Source: Pseudomonas putida (GTDB lineage: Bacteria; Pseudomonadota; Gammaproteobacteria; Pseudomonadales; Pseudomonadaceae). Taken from it: 64,000 nt of DNA. Below, one piece after another: positions 37,928-47,214 of the stretch. The number at the start of each line of letters is the position of its first letter. The first letter of the stretch is position 1. Position numbers and translations under genes: made by a program. The notes beneath the pieces were generated by a model, which searched no databases, had not been told where the DNA came from, and saw only the letters and a list, made by a program, of their open reading frames with translations. Where the stretch lies: positions 62,001 through 126,000 of the forward strand of contig NZ_JANHLE010000016.1 in the NCBI RefSeq assembly GCF_028682475.1. Direction: 5' to 3'.

Positions 37928-39076
37928 TCAGCGCTGTGCTGCGGATTTGGGCAGGATGTCGTTGGCGACCATCTCGCCAAACGGGCTCACGTAGCCAGCG
38001 CTTTTCGGCAGCTCCGGGCGCTGCACATCCAGGTGCGGGAACAACAGCTCGGCCACCCGGTAGGATTCTTCCAGGTGTGGATAACCGGAGAAGATGAAGG
38101 TATCGATTCCCAGTGCGGCATATTCCTTGACCCGTTCTGCCACGGTCGGGCCATCGCCCACCAGCGCAGTGCCGGCACCGCCACGCACCAGACCGACGCC
38201 GGCCCAGAGGTTGGGGCTGACTTCCAGGTTGTCACGGCTGCCGCCGTGCAGTGCGGCCATGCGTTGTTGACCCACCGAGTCGAAGCGCGCCAGCGACGCC
38301 TGGGCGCGGGCAATGGTGTCGTCGTCCAGGTGCGCAATCAGGCGGTCGGCAGCCTGCCAGGCTTCGGCGTTGGTCTCGCGCACAATCACATGCAGACGAA
38401 TACCGAAGCGCACGCTCCGGCCTTGCTTGGCGGCCTTGGCACGAACCTGTTCGATCTTCTCGGCAACCGCGGCCGGTGGTTCGCCCCAGGTCAGGTACAG
38501 CTCGACCTGCTCGGCCGCCAGATCCTGTGCGGCCTCCGAAGAACCGCCAAAGTACAGCGGTGGACGTGGTTGCTGGATCGGCGGATAGAGCAGTTTGGCG
38601 CCTTTGACCTGGATGTGCTGGCCGTCGTAATCGACGGTTTCGCCTTCCAGCACCCGACGCCAGATGCAGGTGAATTCAACCGAGGCCTGATAGCGCTCTT
38701 CGTGACTGAGGAACAGGCCGTCACCGGAAAGCTCTTCCGGATCGCCACCGGTTACCAGATTGAACAACGCCCGGCCGCCGGAGAGCCGGTCCAGGGTTGC
38801 CGCCTGGCGTGCCGCCACCGTCGGCGAAATGATGCCCGGACGCAGGGCGACCAGGAACTTCAGACGCTGAGTCACTGGAATCAGCGACGCGGCGACCAGC
38901 CAGGAGTCCTCGCAGGAACGTCCGGTCGGGATCAACACACCGCCAAAGCCCAGACGGTCGGCAGCCTGGGCAATCTGCTGCAGGTAACCGTGATCGACGG
39001 CACGCGCACCTTCCGAGGTGCCCAGGTAGTGGCCGTCGCCGTGGGTGGGAAGAAACCAGAAAACATTGAGGCTCAT
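37928..39076 (-). CDS. ssuD: FMNH2-dependent alkanesulfonate monooxygenase
   Basis: SsuD cleaves C1-C10 alkanesulfonates to the aldehyde and sulfite using FMNH2 and oxygen. The 382-residue luciferase-fold protein starts [20 protein letters not shown] and contains [29 protein letters not shown] with the conserved Asp, and [13 protein letters not shown] near the C-terminus. FMNH2 should come from SsuE encoded upstream in the same operon. Confidence 0.96.
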   Translation of the reverse strand: MSLNVFWFLPTHGDGHYLGTSEGARAVDHGYLQQIAQAADRLGFGGVLIPTGRSCEDSWLVAASLIPVTQRLKFLVALRPGIISPTVAARQAATLDRLSGGRALFNLVTGGDPEELSGDGLFLSHEERYQASVEFTCIWRRVLEGETVDYDGQHIQVKGAKLLYPPIQQPRPPLYFGGSSEAAQDLAAEQVELYLTWGEPPAAVAEKIEQVRAKAAKQGRSVRFGIRLHVIVRETNAEAWQAADRLIAHLDDDTIARAQASLARFDSVGQQRMAALHGGSRDNLEVSPNLWAGVGLVRGGAGTALVGDGPTVAERVKEYAALGIDTFIFSGYPHLEESYRVAELLFPHLDVQRPELPKSAGYVSPFGEMVANDILPKSAAQR

Positions 39077-39134
39077 TGGAGTTGTCTCCTAAGGGGAACG
39101 CAAGCCGGGACCGCGCCCCGGCACAGGCGAATCG

Positions 39135-40100
39135 TCAAGGCGCAGTGGCGACCTTGGCCGGGGGAGTCCAGATCACATCCTTGATGCTCAGCGGCTTGGG
39201 AATCAGCTTGAGCGTGTGGAAGGTGTCGGCGATTTTCTGCTGGGCGCTGACCACGTCCGGGGTCAGGAAGTGGGCACCGTAGCCCTGGCGTTTGACCGAG
39301 GTCAGGGTGATGTCGGCCGGCAGGCCAAGCAGCGGTGCGACCTGGTCGGTGACCTCCTGCGGGTTGGCTTTGGACCACTCGCCGACGGCGCGCACTTCCT
39401 CGACCAGGGTGTTGATCACTTCCGGGTGCTGCTGCGCGTAGGGTTTGGTCGCCAGGTAGAACTGGTGGTTGTCGACGATGCCTTTGCCGTCACGCAGGGT
39501 ACGGGCCTGCAGCTGCTGCTCGGCAGCGGCCTGATAGGGGTCCCAGATCACCCAGGCATCGACACTGCCACGCTCGAAGGCGGCACGAGCATCGGCAGGC
39601 GGCAGGAATACCGGCTGGATATCGGTGTATTTGAGGCCGGCATCTTCCAGCGCGCGCACCAGCAGGTAGTGCACGTTGGAGCCCTTGTTCAGCGCGACTT
39701 TCTTGCCCTTGAGCTCCTTGACCGACTGGATCGGCGAGCCCTTGGGCACCAGGATCGCTTCGCTGTGCGGCGCGGGCGGCTCATAGGCCACGTATAGCAG
39801 GTCGGCGCCGGCAGCCTGGGCGAACACTGGCGGAGTTTCGCCGGTAACGCCAAAGTCAATGGAGCCGACGTTCAAACCCTCAAGCAACTGCGGGCCACCG
39901 GGGAATTCCGTCCATTGCACCTGAACGCCCTGGGCTGCCAGACGCTTCTCCAGCGAGCCCTTGGCCTTGAGCAGCACCAGAGTGCCGTATTTCTGATAAC
40001 CGATACGCAGGCTTTCGGCCTGAGCTTGAGTAATGGCGCCGAAGGACACAGCCGCAGCAAACAGAGCGACCAGACCACGACGCAAAATGACAGTGCGCAT
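39135..40100 (-). CDS. ssuA: Alkanesulfonate-binding periplasmic protein
   Basis: SsuA is the substrate-binding protein of the sulfonate importer. The 321-residue precursor has a signal peptide (residues 1-28, ending QAQAES) and the NrtA/SsuA-type fold with LRIGYQKYGTLVLLKAKG, DFGVTGETPPVFAQAAGADL, ALNKGSNVHYLLVRAL and DAWVIWDPY. It lies between ssuE and ssuD in the operon order ssuE-A-D-C-B-F. Confidence 0.95.
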   Translation of the reverse strand: MRTVILRRGLVALFAAAVSFGAITQAQAESLRIGYQKYGTLVLLKAKGSLEKRLAAQGVQVQWTEFPGGPQLLEGLNVGSIDFGVTGETPPVFAQAAGADLLYVAYEPPAPHSEAILVPKGSPIQSVKELKGKKVALNKGSNVHYLLVRALEDAGLKYTDIQPVFLPPADARAAFERGSVDAWVIWDPYQAAAEQQLQARTLRDGKGIVDNHQFYLATKPYAQQHPEVINTLVEEVRAVGEWSKANPQEVTDQVAPLLGLPADITLTSVKRQGYGAHFLTPDVVSAQQKIADTFHTLKLIPKPLSIKDVIWTPPAKVATAP

Positions 40101-40193
40101 AGCGCTCTCCTTTTGCTGTTGGGTTCAGGCTGCACCTGCTTGCCCGTTGGCGGGCGAGTAAGGTGGGAATTGCAGAAAATCGGGTAGTGCGGC

Positions 40194-40787
40194 TCAGATG
40201 CTCCAGCGCGCACTGAGCAGACGCTCATTCAGTACACCGGGCGCGACCGGTTTCGGTCGGCGTGCCAGGGCACTGTGAAACAGTTCAAGCGATTCGTTCA
40301 GACGCTGTTCCAGAACCGGCGTCAGTTGTGCGGCGGCATTGCCTTCGCCGTAAGTGATCTGGCTGTCATCGGCGAAAATCCCTTGCAGGGTTTCCTGGGC
40401 CTTGAGTGCAGACAGCACCGGCTTGAGTGCGTAATCCACCGCTAGCATGTGGGCGATGCTGCCACCGGTGGCGATGGGCAACACCACCTTGTGGCTCAGG
40501 GCGCGCTCAGGCAGCAGGTCGAGCAGGGTTTTCAAGGCCCCGGCAAACGACGCCTTGTAGACCGGCGTCGCCACCACCAGGCCGTCGGCCTGCTCTACCA
40601 GTTGCACAAAGTGCTGCACCCGGGGACTGTCGAAACGCGCGTGCAGCAGGTCTTCGGCTGGAAAGTCGCGCACCTGGAAAGTCACTACTTCCACGCCCTG
40701 GCCTTGCAGCCACTGGCGGCTGCGCTCGAGCAGCACACCGGAGCGTGAACGCAGACTGGGACTACCACCGAGAGAAACAACCAGCAT
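40194..40787 (-). CDS. ssuE: NADPH-dependent FMN reductase
   Basis: SsuE reduces FMN with NADPH and hands FMNH2 to the monooxygenase SsuD. The 197-residue flavodoxin-fold protein starts [16 protein letters not shown], the phosphate-binding loop, and has [20 protein letters not shown] and [20 protein letters not shown]. It is the first gene of the ssu operon. The 200 bp upstream contain an AT-rich promoter region with a motif shared with tcyP and two short open frames. Confidence 0.95.
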   Translation of the reverse strand: MLVVSLGGSPSLRSRSGVLLERSRQWLQGQGVEVVTFQVRDFPAEDLLHARFDSPRVQHFVQLVEQADGLVVATPVYKASFAGALKTLLDLLPERALSHKVVLPIATGGSIAHMLAVDYALKPVLSALKAQETLQGIFADDSQITYGEGNAAAQLTPVLEQRLNESLELFHSALARRPKPVAPGVLNERLLSARWSI

Positions 40788-40853
40788 TGGAGCGCATCCT
40801 TGATCGTGTTCTAGAAGGCCGCGAGTTTGAGTTCTCGCTGGAATGCAGTGACC

Positions 40854-40895
40854 TTAACAGCTCGATACATATATCAATAAATCATATTTTTTCAT
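40854..40895 (-). CDS. Possible 13-codon leader frame upstream of ssuE
   Basis: On the ssuE strand, AAAGGA is followed eight bases later by an ATG that opens a 13-codon frame, MKKYDLLIYVSSC, whose last sense codon is TGT (Cys) before TAA. A second frame, [19 protein letters not shown], runs at 40811-40870 without a Shine-Dalgarno sequence. The AAAGGA overlaps the TATTCC motif, so this area may instead be promoter DNA that is not transcribed. Speculative. Confidence 0.25.
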   Translation of the reverse strand: MKKYDLLIYVSSC

Positions 40896-40900
40896 TTGTT

Positions 40901-40925
40901 TATTCCTTTATTGTCTATGCAAATT
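40901..40925. promoter_or_regulatory. TATTCC-N8-CTATGCAAATT element upstream of ssuE
   Basis: TATTCC at 40901-40906, eight bases, then CTATGCAAATT at 40915-40925. The same arrangement occurs at 62515-62539 upstream of tcyP, matching at 16 of 17 fixed positions. The location in two sulfur-scavenging promoters suggests a shared regulator, possibly CysB. Confidence 0.45.
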
Positions 40926-40940
40926 TCACAGACGCCCAGT

Positions 40941-40965
40941 AAAAAAAGGGCCGTCGAAACGGCCC
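40941..40965 (-). terminator. Terminator of lsfA
   Basis: GGGCCGT (40948-40954) pairs with ACGGCCC (40959-40965), and the minus strand continues into seven T's (A-run 40941-40947). It lies 24 bp after the lsfA stop and separates lsfA from the ssuE promoter. Confidence 0.9.
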
Positions 40966-40988
40966 AAAATCCCTGCTATGGCTAATGA

Positions 40989-41627
40989 TCAGCGATTGGG
41001 TTGCGGGGTCAGGCGCAGGTACGGCTTGACCGCCCGGTACCCCTTCGGAAAGCGTTGCTTGATTTCGTCCTCATCCTTGAGCGACGGCACGATCACCACC
41101 TCGTCACCGTCCTGCCAGTTGGCCGGGGTGGCAACCTTGTGGTTGTCGGTCAGCTGCAACGAGTCGATCACCCGCAGAATCTCGTGGAAATTACGCCCGG
41201 TACTGGCCGGGTAAGTAATGGTCAGACGGATCTTCTTGTTCGGGTCGATAACGAACAGGGAGCGAACCGTCAGGGTGTCGCTGGCATTGGGATGAATCAG
41301 GTCGTAGAGGTCGGAAACCTTGCGGTCGGCATCGGCCAGGATCGGGAAGTTAACGATAGTGTTCTGGGTTTCGTTGATGTCTTCGATCCAGCGGTGATGC
41401 GAGTCCACCGGGTCCACCGACAGGGCAATGGCCTTGACCCCACGTTCGGCGAACTGCTCTCTGAGTTTGGCGGTAAAGCCCAGTTCGGTGGTGCACACCG
41501 GGGTGAAGTCGGCTGGGTGCGAGAACAGCACGCCCCAGCTGTTGCCCAGCCATTCATGGAAGCGGATCTTGCCTTCGCTGGATTCCTGTTCGAAGTCGGG
41601 GGCGATGTCGCCGAGTCTGAGGCTCAT
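40989..41627 (-). CDS. lsfA: 1-Cys peroxiredoxin LsfA
   Basis: LsfA is a thiol peroxidase of the Prx6 type, induced under sulfate starvation in Pseudomonas. The 212-residue protein has the catalytic motif SHPADFTPVCTTELG with peroxidatic Cys45 and no resolving Cys in the usual place. The C-terminal extension typical of Prx6 proteins is present (VATPANWQDGDEVVIVPS). The start has AAGGAG upstream. Its location beside ssu fits protection against oxidative damage from flavin monooxygenases. Confidence 0.95.
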   Translation of the reverse strand: MSLRLGDIAPDFEQESSEGKIRFHEWLGNSWGVLFSHPADFTPVCTTELGFTAKLREQFAERGVKAIALSVDPVDSHHRWIEDINETQNTIVNFPILADADRKVSDLYDLIHPNASDTLTVRSLFVIDPNKKIRLTITYPASTGRNFHEILRVIDSLQLTDNHKVATPANWQDGDEVVIVPSLKDEDEIKQRFPKGYRAVKPYLRLTPQPNR

Positions 41628-41740
41628 GGTGCGGCTCCTTGGCTGGGTTCGTTATGGGATTACTGTGCCTGCACTGGGATAAAAACAAAAAGAATAAATA
41701 TTGATTTATTTATAACTTTTAAGCCTATAAAACAGCAGGC
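41628..41740 (-). promoter_or_regulatory. lsfA upstream region with AT-rich block
   Basis: The lsfA leader includes an AT-rich stretch (about 41683-41730). It contains TTTTAAGCCTAT at 41717-41728, an exact 12-base match to the region upstream of the cystine-binding protein gene (51556-51567). On the lsfA strand TTGTTT-N17-CAGTAA is a possible sigma-70 promoter. Confidence 0.35.
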
Positions 41741-41742
41741 AT

Positions 41743-41769
41743 AAAAAAGCCTCGCATCGAGCGAGGCTT
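41743..41769 (-). terminator. Terminator of the OprE-type porin gene
   Basis: AAGCCTCG (41747-41754) and CGAGGCTT (41762-41769) form a stem; on the minus strand it runs into six T's. It begins 17 bp after the porin stop. Confidence 0.9.
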
Positions 41770-41785
41770 CTTGTTTCAACCGGAC

Positions 41786-43123
41786 TTACATGAAGCTGTA
41801 AGTGTAGTTGAAGATCAGGCGGGTCTGATCCTGGTCAGCACTGGCTTCGTTACCAGCACCGCGGTACACGCCGTGACGCAGGCTGGCGCCCAGGCCTTTG
41901 AGGGTGCCTTCCTGAATGACGTAGTCGATGCGAGCATCGCGTTCCCATTCGTGATAGCTGCTGCCGTTCTTGGCGCTCTTGATGTCATCGCCGCGCAAGT
42001 AGGAAACCGAGGTCTTCAGACCCGGTACGCCCAGGCGTGCGAAGTCATAGGAGTATTGCCCGAAGGTGGTGTTCTCACCGGCTTTGGCGAACTGGTTGAT
42101 CATGCTGTCGGTGAACAGGTAGAAGCTGGCGCCAGCGTTACCTTCGGTGCCTGTGTTGCTAGTACCGTCTTTAGTCACACCGCCTTGGTTCGCCCAGACA
42201 AAACCACCGTCATCACCGATCTGCTGGTGACCCAGCAGGAAAGCATGGCCGCCAAGGGTATAAGTGAACATGGCGCTCCAGGTCTTGTTGTCGACCTCGC
42301 CCTTGTTCTTGGCAAAACCTTTGTTGTTGTCGAAGGCATAACCGGTCTGACCGTTCTTGCCATCGCTGCTGCTGTCGAAGTAGCGCAGGTCAGTCTTGAA
42401 CGACTGGTCTTCGGCGATCGGATAGACGTGAACCAGGCCCAGGAAGTGCTGCTTGTAGAAGTCTTCCAGGTTCGAGTAGTAGTACTGCAAAGTCAGGTCT
42501 TTGGTGACCTTCCAGTCGCCACCGGCGAACTGGAACTTGTTGCTGTCCTGAGTTGCACCGGAGACGGACAGACCCGTACGGTTGCTCGACGCACGCCCCA
42601 TGGCGTGGGTCAGTTGACCGGCATTGAGGGTCAGGTTGTCGATTTCTTTCGTCTGAATAGTGCCGCCTTCAAACGTTTGCGGCAGCAGACGGCCATCGTT
42701 GGACACCAGGATCGGCAGGTTAGGTGCCAGAGCGCTACCGAAGTGGACTTCGGTCTTGGAGAAACGCGCTTTGGCGTTGGCACCAAAACGACCCCACTGG
42801 CTCTCAGCCGACTTATCGGTGTCGCTTGGGAAGAAACTGCTGTTATCCGGGTGGTGGCCTTTACCGCCATCCAGGTGAATACCCCACAGCGCTTGGGCAT
42901 CGACACCGAAACCTACGGTACCGTCAGTGAAACCCGAGATGTAGTCGAGCTTGAAGCCCTGACCAGACTCACGGTTATCGTTAGCACCGTCACGGTTATC
43001 GTTGTTGAAATACATGGTCCGCGAACTGAGCGACAGCTTGCTGTCTTCAACGAAACCGGCGGCATTTGCCTGCTGGGCCAGAACCCCTACGGCCACGGCG
43101 AGTGCCAAGGTCGACTTGTACAT
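41786..43123 (-). CDS. oprE: OprD-family outer-membrane porin (OprE-like)
   Basis: This 445-residue precursor has a signal peptide (MYKSTLALAVAVGVLAQQANA). It continues into an OprD-type barrel: AGFVEDSKLSLSSRTMYFNN at the mature start, NRESGQGFKLDYISGFTDG, GMDAQ-like segments, and a final strand ending YTYSFM with the C-terminal aromatic outer-membrane sorting residue. Members of this family admit small solutes. Position between lsfA and tauA, inside the sulfur block, suggests uptake of sulfonates or similar anions, but this is inference. Confidence 0.9.
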   Translation of the reverse strand: MYKSTLALAVAVGVLAQQANAAGFVEDSKLSLSSRTMYFNNDNRDGANDNRESGQGFKLDYISGFTDGTVGFGVDAQALWGIHLDGGKGHHPDNSSFFPSDTDKSAESQWGRFGANAKARFSKTEVHFGSALAPNLPILVSNDGRLLPQTFEGGTIQTKEIDNLTLNAGQLTHAMGRASSNRTGLSVSGATQDSNKFQFAGGDWKVTKDLTLQYYYSNLEDFYKQHFLGLVHVYPIAEDQSFKTDLRYFDSSSDGKNGQTGYAFDNNKGFAKNKGEVDNKTWSAMFTYTLGGHAFLLGHQQIGDDGGFVWANQGGVTKDGTSNTGTEGNAGASFYLFTDSMINQFAKAGENTTFGQYSYDFARLGVPGLKTSVSYLRGDDIKSAKNGSSYHEWERDARIDYVIQEGTLKGLGASLRHGVYRGAGNEASADQDQTRLIFNYTYSFM

Positions 43124-43641
43124 GTTTTGCTCCTCTACGTTTCTAATTCTTGTGTGTCGCTTACGGCAGGATCTATTGCCCCGCTCGACGTCGATTGGCG
43201 ATTAGCACCAAAGGGTGACCGTCAAGTCAATCGTAACTGTTCGTTTCACGACTTTGGTCTAATGCGCCAGCCCTTGGGGTCAAGGATAATGACAATCCTA
43301 TAAATCCAAAAAGACTTATTTCGTAATTTTTCAGATTATTACGGAATATGCACCGAAATTTTCTCCACGGACGCTATCGGCATCCAAGCTAATTCCTAAA
43401 GGTTATTAATCAATAACTATTTAGACCGCCTTGCCTCACACATTCACCCATCATTTCGTTTTGCCCTGGTGATTACCTTGATTTCTGTCATCGCGGGGCA
43501 AGCCCGCTCTCACAGGCAAGCCCGAAAGCTTAAAGCGATTGGCTCCTAAGCTAATGCTAAAAAGTTATTTATTTTAAGTTTCTTAGATCATCTAGTCTTC
43601 CGACCATTGTCCCCCACTACTCGCCTGACTAGGAGTTCACC
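43124..43641. promoter_or_regulatory. 518-bp divergent region between porin and tauA
   Basis: No gene is seen. The half next to the porin has AT-rich DNA with GGAATA at 43343-43348 (TATTCC on the porin strand, followed after eight bases by CTGAAAAATT). The middle holds AATTCC-like and TTATTAATCAATAA sequences (about 43394-43420). A single REP arm lies at 43491-43514. The end next to tauA is again AT-rich and carries ATTTTAAG and TCTAGTC promoter-like sequence. Both divergent promoters must be here. Confidence 0.6.
43491..43514. repeat. Single REP arm
   Basis: TCGCGGGGCAAGCCCGCTC and the following bases match one arm of the REP at 18257-18279 with one mismatch. No inverted partner is nearby. 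Confidence 0.6.
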
Positions 43642-44619
43642 ATGACCCTGCATGCTCCGCTGCGCCTGTTCGCCGCCCTGACCCTGGCTGGCGCCAGCTG
43701 GTTCGCTCAGGCGGCCGACCTGACCGTTGCCTACCAGACCACCGTCGATCCGGCGAAAGTCGCCCAGGTCAACGGCGACTATGAAAAAGCCAGCAAGGCC
43801 AGCATCGACTGGCGCAAGTTCGACAGTGGCGCCGATGTCATCACCGCCGTGGCCTCGGGCGATGTGCAGATCGGCTACCTAGGTTCCAGCCCGCTAGCCG
43901 CTGCCGCAACCCGCAAACTGCCGGTGGAAACCTTCCTGATCGCTACCCAGATCGGCGCCGCTGAGGCCTTGGTGGCGCGCGAAGGCGCCGGGATCAATTC
44001 GCCGCAAGACCTGATCGGCAAGAAGATCGCCGTGCCTTTCGTTTCCACCGGCCATTACAGCCTGCTCGCCGCACTTAAACAGTGGAACATCGACCCGGCC
44101 AAGGTACAGATCCTCAACCTGGCGCCACCGGCGATCATTGCCGCCTGGAAGCGCGGTGACATTGACGCCACTTACGTCTGGGATCCGGCCCTGGGTGTGG
44201 CCAAGGAAAACGGCAAGGTGCTGATCACCTCCGGCGAGCTGGCCGAGAAAGGCGCACCAACCTTCGATGCCTGGATCGTGCGCAAGGACTTTGCCGCCAA
44301 GCACCCGGAAATCGTCAAGGCCTTCGCCAAAGTCACCCTCGATGCCTACGCCGACTACCGCAAAGACCCACAAGCCTGGCTGGCCAATCAAAGCAACGTC
44401 GACAAACTGGTCAAGCTCTCCGGCGCCAAAGCCACGGACATTCCAGCCCTGCTGCAAGGCAACGTGTTCCCGCTGGCGGCCGACCAGATTGCCGCCCTCG
44501 GTGCGCCGACCACCCAGGCCATCACCGACACCGCCACCTTCCTCAAGGAACAGGGCAAGGTCGAAGCGGTACTGCCGGACTACGCGCCGTACGTCAGCGC
44601 CAAGTTCATCGCCAACTGA
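43642..44619 (+). CDS. tauA: Taurine ABC transporter substrate-binding protein
   Basis: TauA captures taurine in the periplasm. The 325-residue precursor has a signal peptide (ending WFAQAAD). The SsuA/TauA fold carries DLTVAYQTTVDPAKVAQVNG, DVQIGYLGSSPLAAAATRKL, VPFVSTGHYSLLAALKQW and DATYVWDPALG. It heads tauA-B-C-D, with 12 bp to tauB. The YQTTVDPAK segment distinguishes TauA from SsuA. Confidence 0.94.
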   Translation: MTLHAPLRLFAALTLAGASWFAQAADLTVAYQTTVDPAKVAQVNGDYEKASKASIDWRKFDSGADVITAVASGDVQIGYLGSSPLAAAATRKLPVETFLIATQIGAAEALVAREGAGINSPQDLIGKKIAVPFVSTGHYSLLAALKQWNIDPAKVQILNLAPPAIIAAWKRGDIDATYVWDPALGVAKENGKVLITSGELAEKGAPTFDAWIVRKDFAAKHPEIVKAFAKVTLDAYADYRKDPQAWLANQSNVDKLVKLSGAKATDIPALLQGNVFPLAADQIAALGAPTTQAITDTATFLKEQGKVEAVLPDYAPYVSAKFIAN

Positions 44620-44631
44620 TCGGAGCTTGTC

Positions 44632-45426
44632 ATGGCATTGCTTGAACTGGAGCGCATCAGCGCACAGTACCCCGGCGCAGCCGAACCGGTGCTGGCCGAT
44701 ATCAACCTGAGCCTGGGCCCACAGCAGTTGCTGGTGGCCCTCGGCCCGTCGGGCAGCGGCAAGACCTCGCTGCTCAACCTGATTGCCGGATTCGTAACGC
44801 CCAGCGCCGGGCGCATCACTCTCGACAGTGTCCCGGTGCAAGGCCCGAGCGCCGAGCGCGGCGTGGTGTTTCAGGACGATGCCCTGCTGCCCTGGCAGGA
44901 TGTCCTGGCCAACGTCGCCTTCGGCCTGGAGCTGGCGGGCGTGCCGCGCCCCGAGCGTGAGCACAAGGCCCGGGAAATGCTGGCGCTGGTTGATCTGGCC
45001 GATTTCGGTGCGCGGCGTATCTGGCAATTGTCCGGTGGCCAGAAGCAACGTGTTGGCCTGGCCCGCGCCCTGGCCGCCGATCCACGGGTGCTGCTGATGG
45101 ACGAGCCATTCGGTGCCCTCGATGCCTTTACCCGCGAACAGATGCAGGAATTGCTCCTGCAGGTCTGGCAACGCACAGCCAAACCTGTGTTCCTGATCAC
45201 CCACGACATCGAAGAAGCGGTGTTCCTCGCCACCGACCTGATCCTCCTGGCGCCCAACCCCGGGCAGATCGTCGAACGTCTGCAGCTGGATTTCGGTCAG
45301 CGTTATGCCGCCGGCGAGTCGGCCAGGGCGATCAAGTCCGACCCGCGATTTATCGAAACCCGCGAACATGTGCTGAGCCGGGTGTTTTCTCAACGCAGCG
45401 CCGCGGTGCGGCAGGAGTTCGCATGA
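44632..45426 (+). CDS. tauB: Taurine ABC transporter ATP-binding protein
   Basis: TauB is the ATPase of the taurine importer. The 264-residue protein has Walker [34 protein letters not shown], the signature [15 protein letters not shown], Walker [17 protein letters not shown] and ITHDIEEAV. It overlaps tauC by 4 bp. Confidence 0.95.
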   Translation: MALLELERISAQYPGAAEPVLADINLSLGPQQLLVALGPSGSGKTSLLNLIAGFVTPSAGRITLDSVPVQGPSAERGVVFQDDALLPWQDVLANVAFGLELAGVPRPEREHKAREMLALVDLADFGARRIWQLSGGQKQRVGLARALAADPRVLLMDEPFGALDAFTREQMQELLLQVWQRTAKPVFLITHDIEEAVFLATDLILLAPNPGQIVERLQLDFGQRYAAGESARAIKSDPRFIETREHVLSRVFSQRSAAVRQEFA

Positions 45427-46262
45427 GCAGCCTGGAATTGCCGGTCACGGCCAAACACACCAGCCCGTCAGCGCCGGTTGCCAAGCCGCGTCGCAACCTG
45501 AGCACCCGCTGGATCAGCGGCCTGACCCTGGCCACCCTGCTCCTGCTGTGGTGGGCGGTGACCGCCGCCGAGTGGATCGAACCGCTGTTCCTGCCGTCCC
45601 CTGAAGCGGTGCTGGCCAAAGCCTGGTTGCTGCTGACCCAGGGCTATATGGATTCAACCCTGTGGCAACACCTGGGCGCGAGCCTGGGACGCATCGGTCT
45701 GGCGCTGGCCGCGGCGATTGTCACAGCGATTCCGATCGGTATCGCCATCGGCCACAACCGAATTGCTCGCGGCATTCTCGATCCGCTGATCGAGTTCTAC
45801 CGCCCTATTCCGCCCCTGGCCTACCTGCCGCTGATCGTGATCTGGTGTGGCATTGGCGAGTTGTCGAAGGTGCTGCTGATCTACCTGGCGATCTTCGCCC
45901 CGATTGCCATCGCCACCGCCACCGGCGTACGCACGGTCGACCCGACCAAACTGCGCGCGGCGCAATCGCTGGGTGCCACGCGGGCCCAGCTGATCCGCCA
46001 CGTCATCCTGCCCAGTGCCCTACCCGACATCCTCACCGGGGTACGCATCGGCCTCGGTGTGGGCTGGTCGACCCTGGTCGCTGCCGAGCTGATCGCCGCC
46101 ACCAGTGGCCTGGGCTTCATGGTTCAGTCGGCGGCGCAGTTCCTGGTCACCGATGTGGTGGTGCTGGGCATTCTGGTGATCGCGCTGATCGCCTTTGCTC
46201 TGGAAATGGGGCTGCGCGCCCTGCAGCGCAAACTGGTGCCCTGGCACGGCCAGAGTCATTGA
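45423..46262 (+). CDS. tauC: Taurine ABC transporter permease
   Basis: TauC is the membrane permease of the taurine importer. The 279-residue protein has a cytoplasmic N-terminus and about six transmembrane helices, with the permease loop [20 protein letters not shown] before the last helices. The N-terminal extension (residues 1-28) is rich in Pro and Lys. It is coupled to tauB and is followed by tauD after 19 bp. Confidence 0.94.
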   Translation: MSSLELPVTAKHTSPSAPVAKPRRNLSTRWISGLTLATLLLLWWAVTAAEWIEPLFLPSPEAVLAKAWLLLTQGYMDSTLWQHLGASLGRIGLALAAAIVTAIPIGIAIGHNRIARGILDPLIEFYRPIPPLAYLPLIVIWCGIGELSKVLLIYLAIFAPIAIATATGVRTVDPTKLRAAQSLGATRAQLIRHVILPSALPDILTGVRIGLGVGWSTLVAAELIAATSGLGFMVQSAAQFLVTDVVVLGILVIALIAFALEMGLRALQRKLVPWHGQSH

Positions 46263-46281
46263 AGACGAGTCGAGAACAATC

Positions 46282-47115
46282 ATGAGCCTGACCATTACTC
46301 CGCTGAGCACTGCACTCGGCGCACAGATCAGCGGTGTCGACCTGAGCCGCGCGATCAACGACGAACAACGCGACACCATCGAGCAGGCCCTGCTCAAGCA
46401 TCAGGTGCTGTTCTTCCGCGACCAGCCGATCACCCCACAACAGCAGGCTGAATTCGCCGCGCGCTTTGGCGATCTGCATATCCACCCGATCTACCCCAAC
46501 GTGCCGCAAACCCCGCAGGTGCTGGTGCTCGACACCGCCGTGACCGACGTGCGCGACAACGCCATCTGGCACACCGACGTGACCTTCCTGCCGACCCCGG
46601 CATTGGGTGCGGTGCTCAGCGCCAAGCAACTGCCAACCTACGGTGGCGACACCTTGTGGGCCAGCGGTATCGCCGCGTTCGAAGCGTTGTCGGCACCGCT
46701 CAAGCAGCTGCTCGACGGCTTGACCGCGACCCATGACTTCACCAAGTCTTTCCCGCTGGAGCGCTTTGGTACCACGCCCGAAGACCTGCAACGCTGGGAA
46801 GCGACCCGGCGCAGCAACCCGCCGCTGTCGCACCCGGTGATCCGCACGCACCCGGTCAGCGGGCGCAAGTCGCTGTTCGTCAATGAGGGGTTCACCACAC
46901 GGATCAATGAGCTGAGCGAAGCGGAAAGCGAGGCGGTCCTGAAATTGCTGTTCGCCCATGCCACGCGGCCGGAGTTCACCATTCGCTGGCGCTGGCAGGA
47001 GAACGACGTGGCCTTCTGGGACAACCGCGTGACTCAGCATTACGCGGTGGATGACTACCGGCCGCAGCGGCGGGTGATGCACCGGGCGACGATTCTCGGG
47101 GATGCGCCGTTCTGA
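46282..47115 (+). CDS. tauD: Taurine dioxygenase
   Basis: TauD is an Fe(II)/2-oxoglutarate-dependent dioxygenase that hydroxylates taurine so that it breaks down to aminoacetaldehyde and sulfite. The 277-residue protein has the facial triad His97-x-Asp99 in WHTDVTFLP, a distal His in [10 protein letters not shown], and [11 protein letters not shown] with the 2-oxoglutarate-binding Arg. The ATG at 46282 starts [16 protein letters not shown], the usual TauD opening. Confidence 0.95.
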   Translation: MSLTITPLSTALGAQISGVDLSRAINDEQRDTIEQALLKHQVLFFRDQPITPQQQAEFAARFGDLHIHPIYPNVPQTPQVLVLDTAVTDVRDNAIWHTDVTFLPTPALGAVLSAKQLPTYGGDTLWASGIAAFEALSAPLKQLLDGLTATHDFTKSFPLERFGTTPEDLQRWEATRRSNPPLSHPVIRTHPVSGRKSLFVNEGFTTRINELSEAESEAVLKLLFAHATRPEFTIRWRWQENDVAFWDNRVTQHYAVDDYRPQRRVMHRATILGDAPF

Positions 47116-47131
47116 GTCGGCGGCGCGGCTA

Positions 47132-47200
47132 TCGCCGGCAAGGCCGGCTCCCACAGGGCGGCATACACCGAGCAAGTGTGGGAGCCGGCATTGCCGGCGA
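47132..47200. repeat. REP-type inverted repeat between tauD and the BCCT gene
   Basis: A 24-bp arm at 47132-47155 (starting TCGCCGGCAAGGCCGGC) is inverted at 47177-47200 with one mismatch. It fills the 99-bp gap between convergent genes, where it may also act in termination. Core sequence differs from the 18210 REP. Confidence 0.85.
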
Positions 47201-47214
47201 TGAGGCCAGCAGGC

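Noticed and set aside
41771..43303. 510-codon open frame antisense to the porin gene
   Set aside because: The minus-strand frame encodes a signal peptide and an OprD-type barrel ending in an aromatic residue; the plus-strand frame has no motif.
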